From assembly GCA_032250905.1 (NCBI GenBank), contig JAVVEQ010000003.1:62001-126000 (forward strand): a stretch of DNA of 64,000 bases, given 5' to 3'. The notes under the pieces were generated by a model. That model made no database searches and was not told the DNA's origin. It saw nothing but the letters and a program-made list of their open reading frames with translations. Made by a program: the position numbers and the translations under genes. Shown here in pieces: positions 18,985 to 27,784 of the stretch; positions within the stretch are counted from its first letter, which is position 1; the number at the start of each line of letters is the position of its first letter. This DNA comes from Desulfotignum sp032250905. Its GTDB lineage: Bacteria; Desulfobacterota; Desulfobacteria; Desulfobacterales; Desulfobacteraceae.

Positions 18985-20565
18985 TTAAGCAGCAGGTTTG
19001 ATCTTTTCAGGCGGCAGGGCCTGGACATTTGTTTTCAGGATTTCCCCATAATCCTCTCTGAGCCATTTCATCAGCGAGAAAACCATGAGCAGCAGCACCG
19101 GAATCAACGGCAGGGCCACCACGATGGAGGAGAGCTGAACTGCCTTGAGTGCTCCTGTGGAGAGCAGGCCCAAGGCCAAAAGCCCCAGAATGAGTCCCCA
19201 GAGGGTCCGGTTCCAGCGCGGCGGTTCCTCATCCCCGGAAATTATTTTGGTCACCTGGGATGAAAGGGTGTAGGCCGCCGAGTTCAGGGTGGTGGCCAGA
19301 AAAATGGAGCACAGAACGGTGAAAACCGGGATGAAGATGTATTTGCCGCCGGGCATTGCATTGAGGATGGCCACGATGGTGATGTTGTTGGACCAGCCCG
19401 ATTCCTGAAGGATGGTGTAGACATCCAGCGCACCCGAGGTCTGCAGGTTGATGGCATACCCGCCCCAGATGGCGAAGAACACCCAGCAGCCCAGAGAGCC
19501 GTAAACCAGTTCGCCGAAAACCACCTGCCGGATGGTCCGCCCCCTGGAGATCCTGGCCACGAACAGCCCCATCATGGGGGCGTATGCCACCCACCAGGCC
19601 CAGTAGAACACGGTCCAGCCTTCCGGGAATCCGCCGTTGGAGACCGGGTCGGTCCAGAGGCTGAGTTTGAAGAAATCGGAAAACATCAATCCCAGGGAGT
19701 TACACCAGTTGTTGAGAATAAAGGTGGTGGGGCCGATGATGAACACATAAAGCAGCAGAAAATAGGCAATATAGGTGTTGAGGTCCGCCAGTCTGGCAAT
19801 GCCTTTTTTCAGGCCGGCCCAGACCGTTACCGTGAACAGGGCTGTCCAGATGATGAGAATAACGACCTGTACGGAAAAAGATGCGGGCAGGCCGGTCATC
19901 TCTCCGACCAGTGCCGTGCCCAGGGGAACGGCCAGGCCCAGGCTGGTGCCGACGCCCCCGATCATGGCAAAGATGACCACAATGTCGATGAGTTTGCCCA
20001 GAGGCCCGTCGGCCCGGTTGCCGATGATACCGCGGCAGGCAGCGGAAAGCCGCAGGGCCGGGATTTTTTTCACGTGGATGGCATAGGCGATGGGAAAGGT
20101 GGGCAACGCATAGATGGCCCAGGGCGTGATGCCCCAGTGAAACTGCCCGTACATGCCTGCCAGCTCACCGATCAGCCCTTTCTGTGTCTCGGGATCCACA
20201 TGAAGGATCCCGGTGTTCAGGTAATAAACCGGTTCGATGAATGCCCAGTACACAATGGCGATGCCGATACCGGCACAGAAAATCATGGCAGCCCAGGTAT
20301 AGGTGGAAAATTCTGGCGTATCGTCCGGATCCCCCAGTTTGATATTTCCCCATCGGGACATGCCCAGCCACACCAGGAAAATGACGCAGAACAGGCCGAA
20401 CAACAGGAACAGCCATTTGAAGTTATGGGTCAGAATGGCAAACAGGGTGTCCACCACGGCCCTTCCAGATTCCGGGAACAGGGACAAAAGCAGACCGATA
20501 ATGCCCGTGACGATAACCCCGGGCCACATCAGGCTGTGATCAATTTTCATGGATTTTTCCGTCAT
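18985..20565 (-). CDS. BCCT-family betaine/carnitine/choline-type transporter
   Basis: 526 residues from ATG 20565 with GAGGAG 8 nt upstream; a longer upstream reading lacks a ribosome site and extends past the promoter. Twelve membrane helices are apparent. BCCT landmarks are present: GIGIAIVYWAFIEPVYY near residue 95 (the glycine-rich helix that lines the substrate site) and FYWAWWVAYAPMMGLFVAR followed by ISRGRTIR near 325-350. It would import quaternary ammonium compounds or structural analogues, driven by Na+ or H+ or by exchange. A sigma-54 promoter lies about 75 nt upstream, and an activator gene follows, pointing to catabolic rather than osmotic use. Confidence 0.88.
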   Translation of the reverse strand: MTEKSMKIDHSLMWPGVIVTGIIGLLLSLFPESGRAVVDTLFAILTHNFKWLFLLFGLFCVIFLVWLGMSRWGNIKLGDPDDTPEFSTYTWAAMIFCAGIGIAIVYWAFIEPVYYLNTGILHVDPETQKGLIGELAGMYGQFHWGITPWAIYALPTFPIAYAIHVKKIPALRLSAACRGIIGNRADGPLGKLIDIVVIFAMIGGVGTSLGLAVPLGTALVGEMTGLPASFSVQVVILIIWTALFTVTVWAGLKKGIARLADLNTYIAYFLLLYVFIIGPTTFILNNWCNSLGLMFSDFFKLSLWTDPVSNGGFPEGWTVFYWAWWVAYAPMMGLFVARISRGRTIRQVVFGELVYGSLGCWVFFAIWGGYAINLQTSGALDVYTILQESGWSNNITIVAILNAMPGGKYIFIPVFTVLCSIFLATTLNSAAYTLSSQVTKIISGDEEPPRWNRTLWGLILGLLALGLLSTGALKAVQLSSIVVALPLIPVLLLMVFSLMKWLREDYGEILKTNVQALPPEKIKPAA

Positions 20566-20640
20566 GATTTTCTCCTCAAATTGCATGGTTAAATGTAACA
20601 GTCCGTTTGAAACACCGGCTTTGCATTGGGCAATGTGTGA

Positions 20641-20655
20641 GCAATTTGTGTGCCT
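20641..20655 (-). promoter_or_regulatory. Sigma-54 promoter of the BCCT/QueG-like operon
   Basis: On the minus strand AGGCAC, five bases, TTGC gives GG and GC dinucleotides at the exact 12-base sigma-54 spacing. Transcription would start near 20629, leaving a leader of about 65 nt before the BCCT start. Confidence 0.72.
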
Positions 20656-20734
20656 GACACGCACAGGAGTGCCATCCCCTTTGGGACCGTGAAAATCGGC
20701 TGGCACGCAGAAAAAAGAGAGGGGAAAAAGAAAT

Positions 20735-20784
20735 TATATTTTACTTTTTTGTAAAATATAATTTACAAAGACAATATATTTTAC
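20735..20784. promoter_or_regulatory. Three copies of TATATTTTAC: candidate enhancer sites for the adjacent sigma-54 activator
   Basis: TATATTTTAC occurs at 20735-20744 and 20775-20784 in the plus direction, and as its complement at 20751-20760. The first two form a 14-bp-armed palindrome (20731-20744 with 20751-20764). The cluster lies 80-130 nt upstream of the sigma-54 promoter, the usual place for activator binding. The palindrome also lies just behind the activator gene and could act as its terminator. Confidence 0.6.
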
Positions 20785-20786
20785 AT

Positions 20787-22292
20787 CTATTTGAATTTCA
20801 GGTCCGCCACCCGGTGGCGAAGCTGCTGTCTGGATATTTTGTGGCCCAGAAGCTGACGGGAAATGCCCAGACGCCTTGCCGCGGCAGCCACGTTGCCGTT
20901 GGATTGTTCCAGGGCACGGAGGATCATTTTTTTCTCAAGATCCTTGAGCGCAGTGGACAGATCGAGATTGTCTGGCAAGGCAGCTGCTGCCTGGACTGGA
21001 GGGGAATTAGACGAAGGCGTCAACCCGGAAATCAGGCCCGGTGATGATGAAGACGGCGGTTCCTGTTCCAGGATATTGGCAAAATAGCAATGTTCCAGTT
21101 TGAGATGGGTTTCATCTCTGCCGGCAAAATTGACCGCACTTTCAATCACATGTTCCAGTTCCCTGACATTGCCCGGCCAGGGATATTGCCAGAAGAAGTC
21201 AATCACTTCCGGAGCGATGTTTCGAAGGGATTTGCCCAGCTGGGTGTTGTATTTCTGCAGAAAATGGCGGCCGAGTTCTTCGATGTCCGGCAGCCGGTCC
21301 CTCAGGGCCGGCAGTTTGATGTAGATGACTCCTAAACGGTAGAAAAGATCCATGCGGAACACCCCGGATTCAACCAATTCCCTGGGGGACTGGTTCAACG
21401 ATGAGATAATTTTGACATTCAAATCAATCGTTGTCAAGGATCCCACCCGCCGCACTTTTTTTTCCTGGAGTACCCGAAGCAGTTTGCCCTGCAGGTGAAG
21501 GGGCATGGAGTTGATCTCATCCAGAAAAATCGTTCCCCCGTTGGCCTGTTCAAACAGTCCGGCCCGGTCCACAGCCCCGGTGTAGGCGCCTTTTGTCGTG
21601 CCGAAAAGCAACCCCTCGATGAGATTTTCAGGGATGGCCGCGCAATTGATATCCACATAGTGTCCCTGTTTTCCATAATAAAAATTGTGGATGGCCTGGG
21701 CGAACAGCTCCTTGCCGGTGCCGGTCTCGCCGTAAAGCATGACCGGAGACGGTGAATTGCCGGCCATTTTGGCGGTTTTGACCGCATCCACAAACCCGGG
21801 GTCCGACCCGATGATGCTGGCAAAGGTGTACTGAGTCCCCTCGGCAAAGAGCTGGTTGTTCTTGGCCGACAAAAAAGCCGGAACGGTCCGTTCCAGAATA
21901 TTGTAATCCTTGACAAAGCAGATGGTCCCAAAGATGGTTCCCTTGTGGAGCAATGGAAATACGCTGTGAATGGTGTTGCCCACATCGGCATTGTGGGACC
22001 GGTAGGACAGCGCGTAATTGATGATGGGTTTGCCGTGTTTGAGAACCCGCATGCAGGTGGAAGAGTCATTGTTGTATTTATATACCGAAGTGATGGGCCT
22101 GCCCAGCACATCAGCGGGGTCCATCTTGTCGATGGTGGCCTGGACATCATTGTAAAAAATCAGGATCCCTTTGTCGTCGGTCATGAGCACACCCAGATCC
22201 AGATCACACAGCAGATCCATGAATGCCAGACGGCTGAAATCCACACCGGGCAGGCAGAATCGTTTCACATTTTGTCGGTCAGAAAATCCCAT
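20787..22292 (-). CDS. Sigma-54-dependent transcriptional activator (PAS, AAA+, Fis-type HTH)
   Basis: 501 residues. A PAS-like sensor covers about residues 20-135. The AAA+ domain has Walker A GETGTGKE near 190, a GAYTGA loop (variant of GAFTGA, the sigma-54 contact) and Walker B GGTIFLDEINSM. A Ser/Pro-rich linker leads to a Fis-type HTH in the last 45 residues (LEQSNGNVAAAARRLGISRQ). The layout resembles RocR-type activators. The gene ends just before the putative enhancer sites of the BCCT operon, so that operon is its likely target. The signal is unknown; the PAS domain would bind it. Confidence 0.9.
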   Translation of the reverse strand: MGFSDRQNVKRFCLPGVDFSRLAFMDLLCDLDLGVLMTDDKGILIFYNDVQATIDKMDPADVLGRPITSVYKYNNDSSTCMRVLKHGKPIINYALSYRSHNADVGNTIHSVFPLLHKGTIFGTICFVKDYNILERTVPAFLSAKNNQLFAEGTQYTFASIIGSDPGFVDAVKTAKMAGNSPSPVMLYGETGTGKELFAQAIHNFYYGKQGHYVDINCAAIPENLIEGLLFGTTKGAYTGAVDRAGLFEQANGGTIFLDEINSMPLHLQGKLLRVLQEKKVRRVGSLTTIDLNVKIISSLNQSPRELVESGVFRMDLFYRLGVIYIKLPALRDRLPDIEELGRHFLQKYNTQLGKSLRNIAPEVIDFFWQYPWPGNVRELEHVIESAVNFAGRDETHLKLEHCYFANILEQEPPSSSSPGLISGLTPSSNSPPVQAAAALPDNLDLSTALKDLEKKMILRALEQSNGNVAAAARRLGISRQLLGHKISRQQLRHRVADLKFK

Positions 22293-22338
22293 GTCCGCAT
22301 TCTGGCCAATTCACGGAATTTGCGCAAGACAATTTTAT

Positions 22339-23118
22339 CTATAATTCCGGATTTTGACCTGTCAGGCCCTCAATGAACTCCCGGACACTATTTACCCCAT
22401 GGTCTTCCGCCACCCGGATGGTCTGGGACCCGATGACAGCGATATCGGCCTTGCCGGTCAGAAAAGCCATGTCCGCCCTGTCTTTGATGCCGAATCCAAC
22501 GGCCAGGGGGATGGAAGCCGCGTTCCGGCAACGGGCCAGATAGGCTGTCAGCTCTTCGGAAAACTGCGTGTTTGCCCCGGTCACCCCTTTCCGGGCCAGA
22601 CAGTAGATGAATCCGGACGAAACAGCGGCAATTTGCGCCATACGATCATCACGGGTCAAAGGCGAGAATATCTGGATGGGGGACAGGTGGTTTTCCTGCA
22701 TGGCCTGAAGATATTCAGCGCCTTCCTCCATGGGCATATCCGGGATGATGGCACCGGCCATGCCGATGTCCGCCGCCGTTTTTGCAAACGCTGCCATACC
22801 GAACCGGTAAGGGATGTTGGCATAGGTCATGAACAGAAAAGGAATGGAATACCGGGCGGTCATGTCTTTTGCAAATGCCAGGCATTTTGCCACGGTGGCA
22901 CCCCGCTCCAGTGCTGTCTGGTTGGCCTTCAGAATCACCGGCCCGTCTGCCATGGGTTCTGAAAACGGAATCTGCAGTTCCATGAGGTCCACGCCGGCGG
23001 CCACCATCTGCCGGACCATGGCATGGCAGTCGTCAAAACTGGGATATCCCATGACAATGTGGGTCATGAGCAACAGGTCTTTTTCTTTCTGTTTCTCCCG
23101 GATATAGGATTCAAGCAT
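22339..23118 (-). CDS. trpA: Tryptophan synthase alpha subunit
   Basis: 259 residues from ATG 23118, overlapping the trpB end by 8 nt with AAGGCGG upstream. The family segment LMELQIPFSEPMADGP near residue 45-60 contains the catalytic Glu, followed by LKANQTALERGAT. It splits indole-3-glycerol phosphate to indole, which is channelled to TrpB. No other trp genes are adjacent, so the rest of the pathway is encoded elsewhere. The substitution of Gln for Gly in the ELQIPFS segment relative to the common ELGxPFS is a small oddity. Confidence 0.92.
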   Translation of the reverse strand: MLESYIREKQKEKDLLLMTHIVMGYPSFDDCHAMVRQMVAAGVDLMELQIPFSEPMADGPVILKANQTALERGATVAKCLAFAKDMTARYSIPFLFMTYANIPYRFGMAAFAKTAADIGMAGAIIPDMPMEEGAEYLQAMQENHLSPIQIFSPLTRDDRMAQIAAVSSGFIYCLARKGVTGANTQFSEELTAYLARCRNAASIPLAVGFGIKDRADMAFLTGKADIAVIGSQTIRVAEDHGVNSVREFIEGLTGQNPEL

Positions 23119-24337
23119 GGGTTTGTGCCGCCTTTTTCTGTATAAATGTCTGCCATTCAGGGTCGTGCAGAGCTTCGGCCACTGTGAAGATATCCTTGTC
23201 ACCCCTGCCGGACTGGTTGATGATGATGATCTGGTCTTTGGACAGAGCCGGTGCTTCCCGGAACGCCCCGGCAAAGGCATGTGCCGATTCCAGGGCCGGG
23301 ATGATGCCTTCGGTTTTCATGGTCAGCTTCAGGGCATCCACCACTTCCGCATCTGTGGTGCTTTCAAACCGGGCGGTTCCGTTTTCATGCATATGGGCCA
23401 GGATGGGGGAGACCCCTACGTAATCCAGGCCCGCGGAAATGGAGTGGGTTTCTTTCATCTGTCCGTCACCATCCTGGAGAAAATAGGTTTTGTAGCCCTG
23501 GGCAATGCCGGTACCGGCATCGGATGAAGACAGGCGGGCGGCATGAAATCCCGTGTCAAGGCCTTTGCCGCCGGCCTCCACGCCCACCCGTTCCACGGAA
23601 TCATCCAGAAACCCGGCAAACAGGCCCAGGGCATTGGATCCCCCGCCCACACAGGCATACACCCGGTCCGGCAGCCGGCCTTCCAGGTCCAGGATCTGCT
23701 GTCTGGCCTCATGGCCGATGATGGATTGAAACCAGGCCACCATTTCCGGAAACGGATGGGGTCCACAGGCCGTGCCCAGCACATAATGGGTGGTGTCCAT
23801 GTGGGTCACCCAGTCCCGGAACGCCTGGTTGATGGCATCTTTCAGGATTTTCGTCCCGTCAGTCACCGGTATCACCTGAGCCCCGAGCTGTGTCATCCAG
23901 AACACATTGGGCCGCTGGCGCATCACATCCTTTTCCCCCATGTAGATGGTGCAGTCAAATCCAAATTTGGCGGCCATGGTGGCACAGGCCACGCCGTGCT
24001 GGCCGGCCCCGGTTTCTGCGATCACCCGTGTTTTGCCCATTTTTTTTACCAGAAGTCCCTGGCCCATGACATTGTTGGCTTTGTGGGCACCGGTATGATT
24101 CAGGTCTTCACGCTTGATGTAGATTTTTGCACCGCCGAAATGCCGGGTGAGATTGGCGGCAAAGGTCAGGGGCGTGGGCCGGCCGGAATACTCTGCCATC
24201 AAAGATTCATATTGCTTTCGAAAGCCGGGATCGGTTTTGGCTGATTCAAAGGCGGATACCAGTTCATCAAAAGTGGGAACCAGGATTTCAGGCAGAAATG
24301 CGCCGCCGAAGCAGCCGTAGTAACCGCGGTGTTTCAT
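23111..24337 (-). CDS. trpB: Tryptophan synthase beta subunit
   Basis: 408 residues, the usual size of TrpB1. The PLP lysine motif HTGAHKANN is near residue 85, the catalytic Glu in AETGAGQHGVA near 110, and the phosphate-binding GGGSNA near 230. It condenses indole with serine. It overlaps trpA and forms an alpha2-beta2 complex with it. A GntR regulator is encoded 85 nt upstream on the same strand, so an unusual regulation of trpBA is possible. Confidence 0.95.
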   Translation of the reverse strand: MKHRGYYGCFGGAFLPEILVPTFDELVSAFESAKTDPGFRKQYESLMAEYSGRPTPLTFAANLTRHFGGAKIYIKREDLNHTGAHKANNVMGQGLLVKKMGKTRVIAETGAGQHGVACATMAAKFGFDCTIYMGEKDVMRQRPNVFWMTQLGAQVIPVTDGTKILKDAINQAFRDWVTHMDTTHYVLGTACGPHPFPEMVAWFQSIIGHEARQQILDLEGRLPDRVYACVGGGSNALGLFAGFLDDSVERVGVEAGGKGLDTGFHAARLSSSDAGTGIAQGYKTYFLQDGDGQMKETHSISAGLDYVGVSPILAHMHENGTARFESTTDAEVVDALKLTMKTEGIIPALESAHAFAGAFREAPALSKDQIIIINQSGRGDKDIFTVAEALHDPEWQTFIQKKAAQTHA

Positions 24338-24422
24338 GGTGTGATATTCCTAAAAGAGTGAAGCAGCCCCATCGGTTTGACAAGTGGTTTCAGACCAGAC
24401 AGGGGATGAAAATGAGGGATTC

Positions 24423-25163
24423 TCATTCCGGACTCCCGATGTTCTGGGAAAAGGCAAACCGGTCGGTGCGGCAGTAAAGGACGGCATACACCGCTTTGGG
24501 GGCCAGGCGAAAGTTGAGTTCCCGGTGGACAGTGAGCACAGGGGTGTCCGGTTCAAGGGCCAGATGTGCGGCCGTGTCCGGGTCTGGTACGGCCACAAAA
24601 AAAGTCTGGGTTCCGTTTTCCGGGGTCAGGTGATAGGCATCCGCCACCACCCGGGACAGGGAACCGGTGGTGATATCCATATGCTCCAGTCCCCGGAACA
24701 GTTCCCGGTCAAGAAAGATATCTTCCTTGAGCACCGGCTTACTCTGTGCATGGATCACCCGGGACAGAAAATAGGCGGAGGATCCGTTAAAGGGATTGTC
24801 CGGCTGGTTGTCGACAGGCACCAGGGATACCGGGCACACCGGTATTTTTTCAATGTCAATACCCCGGGTGGAAAACGCCTGGGAGGTGCCGGCCAGGGAA
24901 AACAGGTCCACCCTGGGTGCCGGAGACCGCACAAATGTCCCGGAGCCGCGCCGGCGCTGAATCAGTTTTTTCCGGGCCAGCAGGTCCATGGCCTGCCGGA
25001 CCGTGGGACGGCCGATATTGTATTGCCTGGCCATGGCGGTCTCAGGGGGAATCGCCTGCCCGGGCACGTATTCACCGGACATGATCCGTTCTGAGATAAT
25101 CTCTGCCAGTTGATGGTACAACGGCACGGGTGAGTTGGGATTGAGCATGGTGTCCTCAGCCAT
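24423..25163 (-). CDS. GntR-family regulator with UTRA ligand domain (HutC-like)
   Basis: 246 residues. The winged helix lies at residues 12-75 (PLYHQLAEIISERIMSGEY, then TVRQAMDLLARKKLIQRRRGSGTFV), typical GntR. The rest matches a UTRA domain. It lies between the aminotransferase gene (64 nt upstream) and trpB (85 nt downstream), all on the minus strand. Which of them it controls is not clear. The upstream gap contains direct repeats of ATTAGAT and TGTCAAG that might be operators. Ligands of UTRA regulators are often small polar metabolites. Confidence 0.85.
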   Translation of the reverse strand: MAEDTMLNPNSPVPLYHQLAEIISERIMSGEYVPGQAIPPETAMARQYNIGRPTVRQAMDLLARKKLIQRRRGSGTFVRSPAPRVDLFSLAGTSQAFSTRGIDIEKIPVCPVSLVPVDNQPDNPFNGSSAYFLSRVIHAQSKPVLKEDIFLDRELFRGLEHMDITTGSLSRVVADAYHLTPENGTQTFFVAVPDPDTAAHLALEPDTPVLTVHRELNFRLAPKAVYAVLYCRTDRFAFSQNIGSPE

Positions 25164-25227
25164 CGGTTCATAAATTAGATACTCACCTTATTAGATGTTT
25201 GTCAAGTTGTCAAGACATATTTGCAAA

Positions 25228-26508
25228 TTACTCGACCAGTACTTTTTCCAGCCGATCTATCATGAAATCCATTTCCTCCTCATTGATCACCAGGGGCGGG
25301 GAGATACGGATGGTATGCCCGTGGCTGTCATTGACCACCACACCCAGCTTCAGCAGTTTGCGGCAGAAATCCATGGCATTGCCGCCTTTGACCTCTATGC
25401 CGATGAACAGGCCTTTGCCCCGGACCTCTTTGACATGGAGGGACCGGTCGGCAATTTCCTGGATCCGTTTTTTGAGAATTTCCCCTTTTTGCGCGGACTG
25501 CTCTGCCAGTTTTTCTTCTTCAAACACCTTGAGGGCTGCGGTCCCGGCCACACAGGCCAGGGGATACCCACCGAACGTGGACCCGTCGGATCCCCTGGAA
25601 AACACCATGTCCATGAGTGCCGCATTCGTGATGAACACCGACAGGGGAACCAGGCCCCCGGACAGGGCCTTGCCCAGTATCACGCCGTCCGGCACGATGT
25701 TTTCATGTTCAAAACAGAATTTTTTGCCGGTCCGGCCCATGCCCACCTGGATTTCATCGGCCACCAGCAGCAGATCTTTTTCATCGCACAGTTTTCTCAA
25801 GCCGGCCAGAAAGCCTTGAGGGGGAATGACCATGCCTCCCTCGCCCTGGAACGGTTCCACCAGAATGCCGCAGGTGTTGGGCGTGATGGCGTTTTTCACC
25901 GCTTCTAAATTGCCGAATTCCACGGACACGAATCCCGGGGTCAGCGGACCGAATCCTTCGCTGTATTTTTTGGTGGTGGAAAAAGAAACCACGGAAATGG
26001 TCCGGCCGTGGAAGTTGTTGTTGAAAACGATGATCTCCTGTTTGCCGTCCGGGATGCCTTTCTGCTTGAACCCGTAATACCGCATGGTTTTGATGGCGGT
26101 TTCCACAGACTCCACGCCCCCGTTTTTGGGCAGCACTTTGTTGCCATGGTTCCCGAACCGCGGGGCCATCTGGGGAGCGAATCTGGCGGCATCCGACAGA
26201 AAAATGCCTAAAGGATCTGTAAACACCACATTTGACAACACTGAGGCGTAATGGCCGGTCAGCGCATCCATGACCGCACCCGTGATGACCGGGTGATGAT
26301 GGCCGGGATTGGCTGCGGAATAGGCGGCCAGGCAATCCAGATATTTGTTTCCTTTATCGTCGGTGAGCCAGCAGCCTTTGGCATGGCGGACCACCACATG
26401 AATGCGTTCATAATGGTGGGCGCCGAAATCTTTTTCCAGATGAAAGATGGCATCGTCGGTTTTGTTGGAAAACCCTGTAAAATCATGTATTTTCTTCATG
26501 GGGGTCAT
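25228..26508 (-). CDS. Class III aminotransferase, ornithine aminotransferase-like
   Basis: 426 residues. PLP motifs: VADEIQVGMGRTGK near residue 245 with the Asp that contacts the pyridine nitrogen, and the Schiff-base Lys in ILGKALSGG near 275. The stretch ending SGDPSTFGGYPLA-like (GSDGSTFGGYPLACVAG) follows. Length and sequence fit the ornithine/acetylornithine group best. ATG 26508 follows GAGGAG. It is 10 nt behind trmB and almost surely co-transcribed. Expected reaction: ornithine or another omega-amino donor with 2-oxoglutarate; the exact donor is open. Confidence 0.75.
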   Translation of the reverse strand: MTPMKKIHDFTGFSNKTDDAIFHLEKDFGAHHYERIHVVVRHAKGCWLTDDKGNKYLDCLAAYSAANPGHHHPVITGAVMDALTGHYASVLSNVVFTDPLGIFLSDAARFAPQMAPRFGNHGNKVLPKNGGVESVETAIKTMRYYGFKQKGIPDGKQEIIVFNNNFHGRTISVVSFSTTKKYSEGFGPLTPGFVSVEFGNLEAVKNAITPNTCGILVEPFQGEGGMVIPPQGFLAGLRKLCDEKDLLLVADEIQVGMGRTGKKFCFEHENIVPDGVILGKALSGGLVPLSVFITNAALMDMVFSRGSDGSTFGGYPLACVAGTAALKVFEEEKLAEQSAQKGEILKKRIQEIADRSLHVKEVRGKGLFIGIEVKGGNAMDFCRKLLKLGVVVNDSHGHTIRISPPLVINEEEMDFMIDRLEKVLVE

Positions 26509-26518
26509 GATTGTCTCC

Positions 26519-27307
26519 TCAATTGTCCGTTTTGATGAGTTGATATAATTTTTTTTCTTCGTCCGTCAGTCCCAGGTGTCTGTCCAGTGTTTTTTCCAGA
26601 AAACAGTGGTAGAAATCATGTCTGAGGCTGTCTCTGTTGGCGATTACAAACCAGGGGTTCCGGGTCCAGTTGATGGGGGATTTGTCTTCGTTGTCAACTT
26701 CAAAAATGCCAACCAGGGCCTGGTTTTTGTCGGTGATAATGTCAAAGGACCGTCCTCCAATGGTCTTGATGAGGTTCTGGTGGTCCGGATGGATGACCTG
26801 AACGGGAAATCGTCTGGGGATATCGCCCATGGCGATATAGCGAATGGCCACCCCTTTTTTTTGTGCTTTGATCAGATCTTTGGACAGATGGCGGTCCGCC
26901 TCGGGAAACAACCGGGCGTATATCTCTTTTTTGGCCCCCTGAATCATGAGCCGTGCTTTTTCCATGACATTTTCATACCCGGTCAAGGTCCAGATGAACT
27001 CAAGGTCATCTTTCCGGTCTGCCCGGGCGATTTCGGCTTCAAACGCCTGGATGTTGGCCTCAAAGTTCCGCCGCAGCCTGCGCACCAGCTCATCTACCGG
27101 CAATGGTGCATACTGGCCGGTGTTCACCTCTATGACGAACCCTTTGGCGACCAGACTTCGCAGCACATCGTAAATCCGGGACCTGGCAATGCCTGAAAGT
27201 TTGCTGAGCTGGGACCCGTTGGCCGGATGGTTCCCCACCAGGGTCATATAGCAGGCGGCTTCATATTGGGAAAATCCCAGATCCCTGAGCTTGGTTTTGT
27301 TTTTCAA
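26519..27307 (-). CDS. TrmB-family transcriptional regulator
   Basis: 262 residues. The N-terminal winged helix reads LRDLGFSQYEAACYMTLVG, then ANGSQLSKLSGIARSRIYDV, classic TrmB. The C-terminal part is a TrmB-type sensor domain (VMEKARLMIQGAKKEIYARL). It heads an operon with the ornithine-type aminotransferase. A 9-bp-armed inverted repeat 36 nt upstream is a likely autoregulatory operator. TrmB proteins are best known from archaea for sugar control; in bacteria their ligands are mostly unknown. Confidence 0.85.
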   Translation of the reverse strand: MKNKTKLRDLGFSQYEAACYMTLVGNHPANGSQLSKLSGIARSRIYDVLRSLVAKGFVIEVNTGQYAPLPVDELVRRLRRNFEANIQAFEAEIARADRKDDLEFIWTLTGYENVMEKARLMIQGAKKEIYARLFPEADRHLSKDLIKAQKKGVAIRYIAMGDIPRRFPVQVIHPDHQNLIKTIGGRSFDIITDKNQALVGIFEVDNEDKSPINWTRNPWFVIANRDSLRHDFYHCFLEKTLDRHLGLTDEEKKLYQLIKTDN

Positions 27308-27343
27308 TGGCCGATTCCGTCCTGATTTAATGGCACTCGATTA

Positions 27344-27367
27344 AAGTTGCTACCTTAATAGCAACTT
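27344..27367. promoter_or_regulatory. Inverted-repeat operator upstream of trmB
   Basis: AAGTTGCTA (27344-27352) and TAGCAACTT (27359-27367) are perfect inverted copies with a 6-nt spacer, in the promoter region of the trmB-aminotransferase operon. Confidence 0.6.
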
Positions 27368-27497
27368 ATACAATAGCGTATTCAGTTGTCAAGTATTTTT
27401 ATTGACAACAATGAGGGGCTGGTCGCTTTTTTTCACTGTGACGGACAGGGAGTTGCATTTTTGCATGTGTCTGTCACCTGAAACAGGGTAGCGCCAT

Positions 27498-27507
27498 GTA
27501 ACGTTAC
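27498..27507. promoter_or_regulatory. GTAACGTTAC palindrome, first copy
   Basis: Perfect 10-bp palindrome about 120 nt upstream of the sigma-54 promoter at 27625; matches the copy at 38047-38056. A related half (GTAACG) follows at 27523. Confidence 0.4.
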
Positions 27508-27575
27508 TTACAGGCGAAAGACGTAACGATAACCGGATAAACAGGGTATCTGTGAAAAAAACACTATCTGAAAAT

Positions 27576-27599
27576 GGTGTTAACGCAAGCGGTTACACC
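27576..27599. promoter_or_regulatory. Imperfect inverted repeat upstream of sigma-54 promoter
   Basis: GGTGT at 27576-27580 and ACACC at 27595-27599 flank a partly symmetric core (GC-rich centre CGCAAGCG). It shares the GGTGTTAA half with the perfect repeat at 29985-30023, so it may be a second site for the same activator. The spacing differs, which weakens the case. Confidence 0.4.
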
Positions 27600-27624
27600 T
27601 GATTAAAAATTAGTTTCTCGGATC

Positions 27625-27640
27625 TGGCATGAAACCTGCT
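27625..27640 (+). promoter_or_regulatory. Sigma-54 promoter of the DUF1638-OsmC operon
   Basis: TGGCAT, five bases, CTGC: GG at 27626-27627 and GC at 27638-27639 are at the exact 12-base spacing. The predicted start is near 27651, giving a leader of about 130 nt. Confidence 0.65.
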
Positions 27641-27784
27641 TTAGCCTATTCCCGGTGATCAGATAAAGTAATGGCATTTACTTACCTCCATCATCTGACC
27701 TGCCGCCGGGAATCCGGGACCGCTTGATACCGCCAGGAGTGGTTCCGGGTTCCCGACCCGCACACTGACATCAAGGGAGTTTAA

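Larger units (their letters stand above)
27368..27784 (+). other. Long regulatory intergenic region before the DUF1638-OsmC pair
   Basis: No coding frame is convincing here. It contains a GTAACGTTAC palindrome (27498-27507), an imperfect GGTGT...ACACC inverted repeat (27576-27599) and a sigma-54 promoter (27625-27640), followed by a leader of about 130 nt with GC-rich inverted segments near 27700-27760. Confidence 0.6.
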
